The notes beneath the pieces were generated by a model that saw nothing but the letters and a program-made list of their open reading frames with translations, made no database searches and was not told the DNA's origin. This document shows, piece after piece, positions 46,551 to 58,534 of a DNA stretch of 64,000 bases. The stretch is from Hypericum androsaemum (lineage: Eukaryota > Streptophyta > Magnoliopsida > Malpighiales > Hypericaceae): the NCBI GenBank assembly GCA_963995505.1, contig OZ023188.1, forward strand, positions 4,774,001 through 4,838,000, written 5' to 3'. Both the position numbers and the translations under genes were made by a program. Position 1 is the first letter of the stretch; each line of letters starts with the position of its first letter.

Positions 46551-49009
46551 TTAGCTGGGTGTATTATATTACGAAATTAGTTGTTCATATTAACTTCAAG
46601 ATAGAATTTTTTATTTGGAGTTACTTTTTCATTGCAACCTTATCAAAGGGAATTCCAAAATATTATTATTTTTAATAAACAATACTTCCTCTTTATTTTT
46701 AATAAACAAGTTGTATAATGGTTAAGACCGAGTTCTAATTTAAATGGGACAATTAAATTGGTAAAAAAAATGCTCCCGACGGATCTATTTTCTTATATAT
46801 GTTGTTACTGTCATAGAATTTCTCGTTGATTTTCTTATGTATGCTGGTAATGTAGATTATATACTCTTCTTTTTACAGTTGAAATTTCAATGCCCCAATT
46901 AATGGGTTGGGACTGGGCAATTCTCTCTTCTTAATTTCCTATACCGACTTCCATAAAAGTCAATCCTCAAACTTGGAAGTATTCGAAGCTCAACATCACA
47001 TCACTATACATTAGATTTTTTTTTTGTGGAAACTAGACATTAGATACCGAGCCCCTACAAGCAAACGTGTATATATTGTAATATCCCTTTAAACTATCTT
47101 AAGAATGATTTAAGTGATTTAACTATGTTATGTATATCAACAACGTGGGTTTATTCTCTAGCAAATATAGGTTATGCGAGTATGACCTGAAATGATTTCA
47201 TTATTAGTGACTTATTGAGAAATTTCAACTGGTGCGTGTGTGGGAACAAAACATGCTGAAAAAAATTTGTGTTAATTTGCATAATTATTCGATTAGATCA
47301 CGGGGCATTAATATATATTAAAATTTTAGTTGGGACAGCAAACGTGTCTAATGGAAGTAATTTAATAACAAGTGGTCACACGAAACCAAATTACGAGGCT
47401 GCTTGCTAATTAGGTATGGCTTTGGGCTAAATAAGTGTGCGATAATACCAAACGAAACAAAGAAAAATGATAGCCAAAGGGGTCTGCTGTTAGCCTACAA
47501 AGTCTTTTATTTTAACTTATTTTCAAAGTGGAGTTAAAACACATTTGGTATATTATTTATAATTAATCTTCTCTCTCCATATAGCCTTCAGCAGCCATGT
47601 ATGTCGTGTTGGAAAAATAATCGAAGAACTGTTGAATGGGACAGCCCACATCATTTACACGAGTTCATACCTCTCACAAACTCTTACCTTGGGAATCACA
47701 TAATTTTCGATGGTGCAATTAGTGATCGAAAACTTCTTCTCCATTCTATTATTCATCGGGTCATGAATTGTTATGTTGATCTGGAACGAAAAAATACTTA
47801 TGTCACCATGATTTTTTTTTGTATTTAGAATTGCTAAGTTAAATTATGTTGAGATCTTTGTCTATACTTATAAAAAAACCAACATGGGCGTATTCCATAA
47901 CTAATCTGGTACAAGGACTATTGATTTTTGAAAACTTTTGGAATATTAATTCTTTCTGACGATCCCCCACTATTTGAAAGTTTTTGATAAAAATATTTAA
48001 AGATAAAATCGAGAAACCATTTTGCGCTTATGTAAATGCATCGAATCTGAAGTTCGAATAAATTGTGAACGAGATCTACGACCATGATGCACACATTGTC
48101 TATGATGGAAACAAAGACTTCTACGAATCATTTACCCTCGGGTAATCAACTTCCAACATTGCCGATAAAGTTGTGGAGTTCGTTAAAACCTTCTGCTAGA
48201 GTGTTTTATGAGTTTTTAATGGTTAATGAGTTGTTTTAAGGTACTTTTATATTTTGTGCGAGTCTAAATGCTTATTATAGTTTTTTTTTTGGTAAATATT
48301 AATAAGCAGAGTCGAATATTATATAATCTTATTTAATGTATAATAATTAATTTTTTTCATTACTACAAGTGAAACTCGAGGTCTCCATAAAAAAAATTTA
48401 TTATCACTTCAACCAATTCTTATTAATATCGCAATATATATTTTGAAGGTGAATTGGAGGACTTAAACGAAAAAAATTCATAACTAATCGAGGATTGAAT
48501 TGAAGGCGCTGGTAAATGTGTGCGCGTCCAAAGAAAGAAGCCACGCGTGCGCTGACCGTCGAGGAAGATTGACCCAGCGGCGCCATTGGAGCAAGGAACC
48601 GACAAGTTCTCAAGATCCAAAGCGGCGCGAACGACAATGTTTTTCGCGACCGTGGAACCATTCTTATTGGTATCGCAATATATATTTTAATTACTTGACC
48701 AGATGCTGTCTTCTTCTAATCCAAATTTCTTGCCCACACCGTTGGCACTTTAGAATTAATTTTTTGTTGCTCTCTTATTTTCTATTCCCATGCTAATTAG
48801 TTTGAAGGGTTAGATTTCGTGGGTTAAATACTGAGAATGTGCTGTTAATTCCAATAACAAAAAACTTCAACATCATAGTTGTTAGATTCAATCCAAGACC
48901 GGATCTAATATTCTATCTATCTATAACAATAGTTGCCGAACTTTTATTTAAACGCCACAATTATGTAGTACTTATTCAACATTCATCAGCTATATATATT
49001 ATAGTCCCT
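46551..49009. other. Intergenic DNA between glucanase pseudogene and intact gene
   Basis: No gene seen. 46895-46970 is homologous to 51290-51380 plus 51748-51760 (the block upstream of the intact gene), and 48055-48330 to 34100-34330. A 98-codon frame near 48500-48796 is GC-rich but not recognised. Confidence 0.6.
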
Positions 49010-49953
49010 TCAGCCAAAAGTCAACTGGTACTTGGCTTGCTTGTTAGGGGAGAAAAGACCCCAGTGTTGCTCAATTCCTGCTGCCTTGTTGTTCTCATCA
49101 AACATTGCAAACAGGTAAGTCTCAATAGCCTGTCCAAGCCTCCTGGGGGTCCCCTTGTTCACATGGTTCATCAAATTCCCGTAGTAAGTGGCTGCATTGG
49201 ATCCCGACGCCGCGGCGCCTCCCTCGGAGGGCCAGCCGCTCTCTGATACCACAATTGGCAAGTTTGGTGCCCCTGCTTTCTCAAGGGCAGCATATTGAGT
49301 ATCCAACATGGCATCAAAGAGGTTCTGATAGTTGTATTGGCCGTCCACTACTTCAGTTCCCTGCGAGGTGAACAGAGCATATTCGATTTTGATGCCTGGG
49401 GTGCCCGTGTAGGCGAAGTAAGTGTAGAGATTGACAAGCAGAGGTGATCCGTGCGAGACGAGGAAGTCGATGATCGGATTTATGTACGAGCTGTCACCGT
49501 ATTTCCCTGCGGATGGAGGGTAGGTATTCCCTTCTCCTAGCAGACTAGTGTCGATCGCGGTGGACACCTTGATCTGCCCCTGCAAATTCTTTGCTGCAAT
49601 TGCACTGTAGATGTTCTGCATTGCTTTCAGGACATACTGCGCGTTGGAATCCCCGGGGTGGACTTCGTTTCCGACAGCAATGTAGCGGAACTTGACGTTC
49701 GATGCGTACGCTGCGACGTTGTTTTGGACCCAAGTCGTTGCAGCAGATGCATCGGCGAGGGACTGGAGCTGGTCTTTGGGGACATCCATTATGAGTTCTA
49801 TGTTTGATCCCCTGAGGGCTTCGAGTGTTGACTGGTCGGGACTATAGATCCTCATCCTCTGGATGTTGCTTGATTTGTATAAGCTGATCACATCCTGATC
49901 TGATGGTAGATTGTTGCCATTCTTTCCATAGCAAACGCCAATTGACTGTGCAC
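49010..49953 (-). CDS. Glucan endo-1,3-beta-glucosidase (PR-2, GH17), exon 2
   Basis: Exon 2 encodes nearly all of a 330-residue GH17 enzyme that hydrolyses internal beta-1,3-glucan bonds (callose or fungal wall glucan) after secretion. The first two bases complete a codon split by the intron; the mature protein would begin near QSIGVCYG. The catalytic acid/base lies in AVGNEVHPGD (Glu113) and the nucleophile in [12 protein letters not shown] (Glu254). The NxxTYFAY region and C-terminal [18 protein letters not shown] match the compact PR-2 type with no X8 domain or GPI tail, so it is probably apoplastic. The acceptor is TTTCAG at 49954. The frame is intact to the stop at 49010-49012. Whether it is expressed cannot be seen. 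Confidence 0.95.
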
Positions 49954-50397
49954 CTGAAAGATTACATTATAACAATGAAATTCTGACATAAATGAAGAGT
50001 TTTTTTATAAGTAGATTTTTATTCCATTTATGAGTATATACATATTTATAAAGAGGGTGTTGAATTCCCTCCTAAGAGATGCAATCGCAGCCTCGTTAAA
50101 ACTCTATCATAATAAAACCCGCTAGAAAATTTACGACATAGAAATAACGTCAAGCGATACTAAAATTCAACCCATTTAAATGGCTTCTTCTTATATCCTA
50201 ACATCCTATATTGTATGATTATTTTGAAGTGTAAAGTTAGTTTCACCTATCAAGGTTGGACATCTCAACCCAAATAATATATAGGATTGATCGTACATAT
50301 TATGTTAAAAGATCTGATCATATGTGGGATCATATTTTATGTCAAATTGCATTGTACTACATGCAAAGTTTAGCCAATTAAGTGAGTGGTTACGTAC
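49954..50397 (-). other. Intron of the intact glucanase gene (444 bp)
   Basis: Donor GTACGTAA follows exon 1; acceptor ends TTTCAG. The phase-1 position just after the signal peptide is the conserved intron position of plant PR-2 glucanases. Confidence 0.88.
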
Positions 50398-50446
50398 CTG
50401 CCAAGCAAGAAAAGAACACTAGAAGGAATACAACTAATGGAGACAT
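50398..50446 (-). CDS. Glucanase exon 1 (signal peptide)
   Basis: 49 bp beginning ATG at 50446 and encoding MSPLVVFLLVFFSCLAG, a typical hydrophobic secretion signal. It splices in phase 1 to 49953. The start is chosen because it gives a canonical signal peptide, a TATA box lies 91 bp upstream, and the pseudogene copy has the same arrangement. Confidence 0.92.
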
Positions 50447-50536
50447 GATATATATTAAAAGCTTATTGTTATTTCTTATATCAAGCTCTCTCCATTTAGG
50501 TTTTGTGATGTATCTATTTCATTTCAAGTATCCTAA

Positions 50537-50543
50537 ATTTATA
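50537..50543 (-). promoter_or_regulatory. TATA box of the intact glucanase gene
   Basis: The minus strand reads TATAAAT, about 91 bp upstream of the ATG. Further upstream, near 50630-50670, both glucanase copies share GCCGGGTCA words, and a W-box-like TTGACC (minus strand) is present, as expected for a defence-inducible promoter; the regulatory reading is inference. Confidence 0.6.
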
Positions 50544-50797
50544 GGACAGGGAACTCAGTGAAGGACAATGTGTCAATTTTCTTTTTTAAGAATAAGAACG
50601 GAAATTAAACGGTGACTATTAAGTCTACGCCGGGTCAGTCACCCAAAATGCCGGTCAAGTCACTCAATATACAATTGCCTTAATTGGTAGCATAATTTTC
50701 CACAAGTCTACATCTCATTATTGTCTTCTTGGATATTGGCTGGCAGTTACATTTGTTTGCTTGCTGCCTAACCCTGGACCATATAAAACGATTAGCA

Positions 50798-51079
50798 AGT
50801 TTTGATTTGCTTTTTTCATGCCGTAATGTGGGGTTATTGCATCATCGCAATTCGATTGTCTTTGATAGGGTTACGAGTAACTGTGAGCTTATTATTCATT
50901 CAACCCTCTACAATGTTCAATACCACTAGAACGATTTGTAATCAGGATCTTTTACTTTATATTGAATCAAATATGTAATGGATCCATGTTACACACCTTG
51001 TGCAATTTCATTCTTTACATTGTTGATTGTATGGTGTGATCTTTTAGTATTAATAAAATCTCTAATTATAAAAAAAACT
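50798..51079 (+). mobile_element. 5'-truncated LINE (282 bp) with long TSD
   Basis: Flanked by a ~24 bp imperfect duplication (CTGGACCATATAAA...ATTAGCA at 50774-50797 and the same with changes at 51080-51105). It ends in AATAAAATCTCTAATTATAAAAAAA. The open frame at its start reads HHRNSIVFDRV, the kind of C-terminal pol tail seen in plant L1 elements. The insertion lies upstream of the intact glucanase promoter. Confidence 0.8.
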
Positions 51080-51105
51080 CTGGACCGTATAAATCACTAA
51101 TAGCA

Positions 51106-51355
51106 TTGAACTGGGGAGCTTTTATCATGAACATTTTAGTCCGTCTATCAGATTTTGATTAGTTTCATACGGGTTATACTCACTTTCTCTATCGAGATGA
51201 GTCGGTAATATGAATTATGTTCACCTGTACAAAAATAAATCGTTAATTTTATGATAGTTATGGCATATCATATCATGGGTGATAAAGTGGATTAATGCTC
51301 CATTAATGGATTGGGACGGGGCGATTTTCTGCCGTTTATTTCTTGCTATTGACTC
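51106..51355. other. Upstream flank of the glucanase, paralogous to 46895-46960
   Basis: About 51290-51355 shares GGGACGGGGCGATT-type sequence with 46910-46935, marking the duplicated upstream block. No gene. Confidence 0.6.
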
Positions 51356-51378
51356 ACATAAAAATTGGTCTTCTTGGA

Positions 51379-51724
51379 CAAAGCTGGTTGGAATTTTTGC
51401 GAATGGATTCAGCGTTTTCAATTTGGGAGGGTCTCGTGAAGGAGCCGATCAAGAATGTGGAAAAGTTAATAGAGAGGAACTGATCAAGTCAATTCTTCTC
51501 CATGGACAAGAGTGGCTAACTTGGGTGAACTATTTAAATGGCTCCGACAATCAACATTTAATTCTCTTTTTGAAGTCTACGGTTATAAATTGATGTAGCT
51601 TGTTCATAGGTGACATTTTGACTGCAATTGTCTCTTGGTTAATTGCAAATGTTCCTTTGGTGTTTGTATCTGGCGGTCAGTGCTTTGCCCATTTATTTAT
51701 ATATACAAATCTATTTAACAAAAA
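51379..51724 (+). mobile_element. Retro-inserted 346 bp fragment with perfect 23 bp TSD
   Basis: The 23 bp sequence starting ACATAAAAATTGGTC is duplicated exactly at 51356-51378 and 51725-51747. The insert ends AACAAAAAA. The paralogous block at 46950-46975 lacks the insert, so the event is confirmed by an empty site. The origin of the inserted RNA (LINE tail, SINE or transcript) is not recognised; its frame has several stops. Confidence 0.82.
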
Positions 51725-51747
51725 ACATAAAAATTGGTCTTCTTGGA

Positions 51748-53257
51748 AGTATTTGGCGTGACTTCACCGGTTTTGACGGTTAGCTCTCGCGATACAGAGA
51801 GCATTTCTTCAAGTCAAGAAATAGGTATTTAAACACGTCATTTCGAGTACATCTAACAAAATTGAATCGATACAGAGAGATTGTGCAAAGATAACATTTA
51901 CATATCAAGAAATGGTTTTTGACTAACTGCTCCGCACATTGGCATGGTTTAAGTAAGGGGTGGAATGCTCAAGAAGATTTGATTTGCTATTTATGGTATC
52001 ATCATGTAGAATATTTGGAATCATATATATAAATCAGGTAATTTTCAAGGAGATGAAATAAGATCGGAAGTTTCTCGAACATTCAATCTTCTTAAAGACG
52101 AGAGAATAGTTGTTTTGGTCATATTCGATCGTTAGTTTTGGGAAATGAATTGTATTTTGATTCTCATAGATACTTTTAGCCTAGAAGATCAATTGGTGTA
52201 ACAGGCATATTCAATATGATCATGAGATGCTATATGGAATAGCTAATCTGGTCAGGCTTCAGCAATGTATAATGCGGACAAGATAAAACATCCATCATAC
52301 AAAACTTGTTAAACCAAGCTTAAATGTTCTCTTGTACTCTAAACGTTTACATTCTAAATGTAGGTGACCACCTTGGTAGCTTACTTTAGACAAGGGTTAG
52401 CTAACTTGGTGTAAAAAGATTTGCATGGATGTAACGATATTTTGTCAGTAAAATTCTATCTATTCAAAAAGAAATTTAGGCCTGTTTGATGGGGTATATA
52501 CTAAATCAGATCATAACTTAGATAATGATAGATTTTTTTCGATGAATCACCGTATAGAACTGTCGGATTATATTTAAGAGTGAATCTCACAATATTTATT
52601 TTTATATCTATAAGACTCAAATCCTTTTTAAATAAATCTAAATCTCTTGTCGGAGTATATTCTAGGCTTATTAAAGTCTCGCATCTTGAATCTCAAGCTC
52701 AAACTGTGCAGGCTCACCATGAACCATACCCAAAAGCCCACCGAAACATGCCCGGAGTGTGGCTGCGGCCTTCCCGTGAACCAACAAAACTCAAAGTGGG
52801 ATTGAAGTTCCAAGGAATAACAAAAGTAGGATCTTATCTATGAAATAATTTTTTAATATTATCGTTTATATTCGTAAACACGATTCGTACTCAAGGGTCT
52901 ATTAAGAAAATATGGTGGATTTTATGGATGGAGATCCAAATTTTATTTTAAATATCTTGCCACGTTTCAAAATAGGCATGTTAATTGCTATGGAGTGAAT
53001 AATTTTCGTAAGGTTTAAATTCAAAATTTTTATAAATAAATACAAATCTCTTAACAATTAAAATTCCGGGATGGTTGGATCGGTTACGAAGGAGCGGCGG
53101 TTTTATGAAGTAAGATATGGAAGTTGAGCAATTGTCATGGCCATCCTAGGTGTCTTCAAATTTTTTTTGTCCACGTATAATATGTAAGCTTTGTACATTG
53201 TTCATATCAAAATGTTAAATCCACTTAAAAATAAAATAATGGTGGATAGAGATATTA
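51748..53257. other. Intergenic DNA, no gene recognised
   Basis: AT-rich. An 87-codon frame at 52580-52843 and a CPECGCG-like peptide in another phase were seen but not assigned. Confidence 0.55.
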
Positions 53258-53505
53258 TTTTTTTTGGCGGAAAAAAGAAATCATTAATTTAAAGGAAAAA
53301 GAATACAAAAAAAATGAATAGCCTATGACCTACTCCCGCTGGACCCACATCCTAGGCAGTCTAAAGGGGTGAGTTCCCCTGATCAACAGACTAGAGGAGA
53401 GCTCGAAAACTCTAAGACCTACTCTGCTGAAACCCACAGCGGCAGTCAGACGTCCCTAGCCAATAGACCAAGGAGGCGTCGCCTATCCACTAACCCAGCT
53501 GAATC

Positions 53506-53922
53506 TATTATATTAAAATACAAATTTTGATACGGGATGAATTTTGTCTATTTTTTTGCCCGACTTGTCAGACTGCCGGTCGGACCAGACATTTTTTAAT
53601 ATTTTTTTAATAATATATAGATTAAATAGTCAAAATATAAGTTTTAAAATCTACATTTTAGAAATATCGACAAATTTATAACATATAAAGTCTATTTTCT
53701 TTTGTTGATTAAGAAAAATCGAGCATATGATATGACTTTTTTGTTTAATTTTTTACCGATTTGGATAAAATCTGATCAGACAGAATGGTCAGAGTCAAAA
53801 ACCAGTACGAACTGCCCGGTCTGACCGGAGCTATTTTTACCTCTAAAAATGGACCGCTCTGATGCCTGATTCATAGTCCGACCAGTCAGACCATCGGTCA
53901 GACCATATTTTTTAAAATTATG
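53506..53922. mobile_element. Candidate non-autonomous DNA transposon with 8 bp TSD (417 bp)
   Basis: The 8-mer gctgaatc flanks it at 53498-53505 and 53923-53930. Removing the insert restores continuous LINE 3' UTR. Ends are A/T-rich and only loosely inverted (TATTATATTAAAATA against CATAATTTTAAAAAATA). Internal CCGGTC/GGTCTGACC words occur near both ends. An 8 bp TSD suggests hAT; the weak TIR keeps this tentative. Confidence 0.5.
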
Positions 53923-54289
53923 GCTGAATCCATAAGTCGGCAGTCTGGAGGCTCAATTACCAAACAGCAGTCCAATAACCGAGCGCCTACAAACCTAGCC
54001 TCGAGATATCCCATGCAAGGGATGCCACCCACCCTTCCACCTCGAGGAGAAAAGAAAACCTACATACCTATTGTGTGTGGTTGCAGTCGGAGACCTGTGT
54101 AAAAAATCATGTCGCCGCCAAACGACAGGAAAAAGAGCGCCTAAAAATCCATTGAAGCTGCGAAGACCAATTAAAAAAATAAAACATTAAACCACTCGTC
54201 GCAGACCACAGCAAAATTTGAATAGCTGAAGAACGAAGAAACTCACATACACGACCCGATCTCTTTCGCCCCTGGATAAAACCTCGTAC

Positions 54290-54885
54290 CTCATGATGTG
54301 AAACAAAAGTGTGGCTGGATAGATAAGTCCCTCCTTACATAACGAAGCATGAATTCAGGGGCATTCGACCACCACCCATCAAAAAGGAGCTTAGATAAAG
54401 CATCCGCCACCGCGTTTCTTTCCCTGAAAATATGTGAGACTCAGAATTCCATAGCTCGCAAACAATTCTGCACCCGCAACCAATGTGTCCTAAACTTCTA
54501 TGAAACTATAATTAACCTGAACTCAAAAAGCAAGAAAATAAAAGTAGAGTCAGTCTCCAACCAAAGTTTATGCCAACCCTGCACATGCGTTGTCTCCACT
54601 ACTATGAAAGCCGCAATCATCTCCGCCTCATAAGCATAATAAATTCTTAACTGCTTCACAAAATAACCTTACACAAAACCTCTGTGATTATGAGACACTC
54701 CAACTGCCGTAGAAGGACCAGGTGCCCCTCGAGCGCTACCATCTGTATTGCATTTTATCCAATCCAAAAGAGGGCAATGCCACTTAACTTCCAAGACCCT
54801 GGGAGCTCGACCCGGTCTTTCAGAAATGTACAAAGATCCCAGAATAAGCAACTACTCCTGTGAATTAAACCAGTATTCGACCTTC
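54290..54885 (-). pseudogene. LINE RNase H domain
   Basis: The minus strand encodes WIKCNTDGSARGAPGPS (first catalytic Asp of RNase HI), then, after an in-frame stop near 54670, the AYEAEMIAA and LETDS regions and HIFRERNAVADALSK, the order of the plant L1-type RNase H. Stops disrupt it (about 54669 and 54530), so it is inactive. RT is not present in the retained part. Confidence 0.82.
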
Positions 54886-55179
54886 ACAGAAGCGAAATAA
54901 TGAAGTGTCCGAGTGGCACTAGGCAAAAATGATATGTGAAAGTGCCTGAGTGAACTTGTGGTACCAATTACGCGAGGCTTGACGAAGTCCATAAAAGGAC
55001 TTTCTCAGGTAACAGATGCACGTATCATAGGCAGTTGAGTATCCGAGAGGCAACTTCATGTAAACTGCTTCATCAAGATCACCGTATAAAAATGCATTAT
55101 TGACATCAAACTGCGTAATTAACCAATTTTTCTGGACCGTAACTGCGAGGAGACAACGGACAATGACCAGCTTTGCCAC
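54886..55179 (-). pseudogene. Copia reverse transcriptase fragment
   Basis: The minus strand reads AKLVIVRCLLAVTVQKNW, FDVNNAFLYGDLDEAVYM and YGLRQASRNWYHKFTQAL, the N-terminal half of Copia RT, and decays near 54893. It is cut at 55179 by the left LTR of the Athila-type element; the upstream part of this Copia gene should therefore resume beyond the far LTR, outside the window. Confidence 0.88.
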
Positions 55180-56797
55180 TGAAAGGAAGGATTTTCACCC
55201 CTCTTGCAATAAAGAGTAAGTACGGGATTGTCGTCCCACAAGGACTAAGCTAGGCCACAAATTCGACTCAACCACTAGTTTAGGACTATGAGAAATTGAG
55301 GTGTCAATTCCAAACACGAATTGGTTACTACAATGAGTAAATACAAGAAGGTGTAAACAATAAAGGAAAGAGTGGGCTCGGTGCCAATGACACTAAATAA
55401 CCAAATGGCATATGGGGTTTATTAAGTTCGTGTTATGGTCCGGATGTTCCTTAAGCAACTAATCAACGCTCTCGCGACAAACTAGTCTAAATCGATTCTT
55501 AACAAGACTTAGATGAACTAACCACGCTCTCGCGAAAAATTAGCCATATAATCTAACTAATCACCAACTATAATCACCATCCTTTGGACAACTAGTCACC
55601 TAAGGTGATCTCTCATCAATAGGCAACTAGTTAACTAGTTAAATGGTCCGTCAATTCTAATCCCTATCGGCGATTAATATTAACTTAGTTCATAATCAAG
55701 GTGATTAATCAAGATTAAGCATTAAACACATCAACTAGTTCATAAACCTTAACATATTAACCCCACAAAACCATTGGCTAAATAAATGCCATCAAGGCAC
55801 CTAACCCACAAATGAACTACTCACACATGTTCAACAAACAACACAAATTATCCATTGAACAAAGTAAATAGAACATGAACATAAAAGATAGAGTTTAGGA
55901 AAAGCTCAATGAGTCTTCAAGAGCTTCCTCCTAGCTCCTTCTTCAAGTTCTTTCTTCAAGCTTCAACAATGGCTTCCTCTCCTCCTTCAATGGTGAGCCA
56001 CGTTTTTCCTCTTCTCCTCTCTTGTATTGGCAGCCACGGATCTTCTTCAATAGGGAGAGAGAGCCACGTTTTTCTTGGTCCAGGAGGGAGGAAGAGTCAG
56101 CCACGGATTTGGAAGAGAGGAAGGAAGAGTGAATGGTGGAGAATAATGGCGTCGTGGTCAAAGTATGGAGAAGTGGAATAAGTGGGAGACAAAGTGAATT
56201 AGTGGGGGACAATGGAAGTAGTGGAGTATGGGGAATTTGTTAGTGGAATTCCAGCCAAAATGGTGTGGGATGGCAGCCAAGAAAACGTCCTGGCAAATTC
56301 TGGAATGGTCCCGGAATTTTAGCCGATTTTGGTCAGGCGAGTCTTCAGATTTAGAGCTCGACTTCATGCGCATTTTTGACCCTCTTAGACTTCGAATCTG
56401 AAGAAGACCAAAGAAACAAAGTTGTAGGGCCAGATGTCTTCTTTCCAGAACCACCTCACTCGTCTCCATTGGACTTTGGATGAGAAAGTTATCGGCATCT
56501 AAGTCTCTCGAGGTCAGTTAGCCCAATGTCGTCGCCTTCCCGATCGTGCACCATTCTTCAAGGCTGATCCGATCGTCGTTGACGCGCTCCAAAGTACACC
56601 AATCTCCTCCCCGCATCACCACAAAGCCTCCTTGAAATAAAAATGAACGAAACTAATAAAAATCACAATAACTATACTAAAACGTTGAAAACACGAAATA
56701 TAACAATACAACGATAAATAACACACAACAATACTAGAAACAATAGAAATTTGACACTAAAACATACATAGATGATAGAGTGTTTTCACACTCATCA
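55180..56797 (-). repeat. 3' LTR of the Athila-type element (1618 bp)
   Basis: Matches 62639-64000 with only scattered differences; the last ~256 bp have no counterpart because the window ends. Confidence 0.94.
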
Positions 56798-58534
56798 CAC
56801 CCCCACACTTGAATCATTGCTTGTCCTCAAGCAATACTCATACAAACACAAACACAATCACAATCACATAAGAAAGAAGACATGATAAGGACAAGACTAG
56901 GCATGATAAAATCACAATTTAACTCCCCTCAAAATTTCAAACTCACATCAAAAGTATTATCACACAACCTAGCTAGTACATCAACTCAAACACAAAGAGT
57001 AAGAATTGGTAGACATCTCACCACTCGATGGGTTAACCAAGTGTTATCACTATGTAAAATACACTAGAAGGTTAACCACTCAGAGGTTCGGAAATTTTAG
57101 CTCACGATTTGTAAGTAGCCAACTTCCTATCTCTCGCATACATGATCGATGTCTTTCATAGTATCCTACGTCCTACTCAACAGTGTCTCAAAGTCATGTG
57201 GTTGCTCGTGAACCAGGAGCTTTCAATCGGGTTATAATGGGGCTAAGGTAAAGGTGAGGAAATATGTATGGATAGTAGTTAAACCACCCAATCCGAGGAC
57301 ATGTTGCAAAAGTACTCTAGTCACTCGTCTATTCTAAACATCTTTACCATAAATTGCTAAAGCACATTCCCAAAATTCACCCATTTCCTAAGACCGTGTA
57401 GCACGAGTTATGCCAATTATTAATGCCTTATTCAACATTCACTTTTTCTTTTTCTTTTCTTTTCTTCCTCTTTTTTTTTCTTTTTTTTTCTTCTTTTTTT
57501 TACAAATACAAACACAAACTTGGCATTTTCTAGGCAAGAACTCGGCTTCTTTGTATGGCCTCTCAATTACCCAAATTCCCAAAGAATCAACCCACATGAA
57601 CACTAAGCTACCAACTAAACCCAATACATAACATCCCCAAAAGGTGTAAACCTATGTGTCCTCGGATCGGATGACCAAAGGTCGGGAGGATGGTGGATAT
57701 AAGGCTTAAAGTTGGTATACATATAATATGATCAATGAATGGCTAGGCTCAAAGGGTTAAAGCAATGGATATAAAGGTTCTTGGCTCTAAAGCTCTAGGC
57801 TCAATTTCAAAGGATTAGCCCCCGTCATTCACTAACGCCACACAACCAAGACCATGTCAAGTACTAGTAGGATACCTCGATCAACCGAACTCATGTAGGC
57901 ACCTCATGAATAAATGAAGACGGTTGTCTCCTCCTTCGGCTCAAAGTTCCTCACAAGGTCACTCATCAACCCTCTAGTCTAATCTACATAATGAGACCAC
58001 TAGTCTAAACAACCGAGGGTGAGATTTCTACAAGTTCTTAGGCCTTGTGCTCGAGTTCATTTCCTAACTAGGTGTGTGGTAAGCTTCTAACACAAGTTAA
58101 AGAATTTTGAAGGGGGTCAAATTTTGAAAAATTCATGCCAAATCATTGCCTAATCAAAACAAACTAGATCTAAGCACATAAAGGATTCCTAAGTGGAACC
58201 ACACCCCCACACTTGAAGAACACCTTGTCCTCAAGGTGTAGGGAGCACATAGACATCTAAATAATTAAACTATACTAACAAATGCAATAAGAACCAAGCA
58301 TGAACATCAAACAAACATGAAGAACAAGACATCACAAAGACATATAGCAAACTTGAAAACATCACGAAGACAAGAAAATAACTAAGGAAAAATAAAGTGC
58401 TAGGAAACTCCCCTTAGTCTTGAAGTGGAGAAGGTGGTGGTGGCGGGATGTTGTATCCGGATCGTTCCATCGGTCATTTGCGTGGATTGGGAGGATTTAG
58501 GAGGTAGGATTCGAATAGGTTTAGTTGGAAAAGA

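Larger units (their letters stand above)
53258..54885 (-). mobile_element. L1-type LINE 3' portion, truncated, with polyA and an internal insertion
   Basis: On the minus strand it begins within pol just before an RNase H domain, continues through a 3' UTR and ends in a polyA (T-run at 53258-53265 on the plus strand). The 3' UTR is interrupted by the 417 bp insertion at 53506-53922. No TSD was found, and the 5' edge meets a Copia RT fragment near 54885. Confidence 0.75.

Noticed and set aside
48404..48796. Overlapping frames on both strands near 48404-48796
   Set aside because: A GC-rich patch is open in several frames; no family recognised and no gene structure.
52480..52560. Possible PIF/Harbinger or hAT terminus at GGCCTGTTTGAT
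   Set aside because: No matching inverted end or target duplication found nearby.
52580..52843. 87-codon frame and a CPECGCG peptide in another phase as a small cysteine-rich gene
   Set aside because: No start context, signal peptide or conserved spacing; one short motif only.
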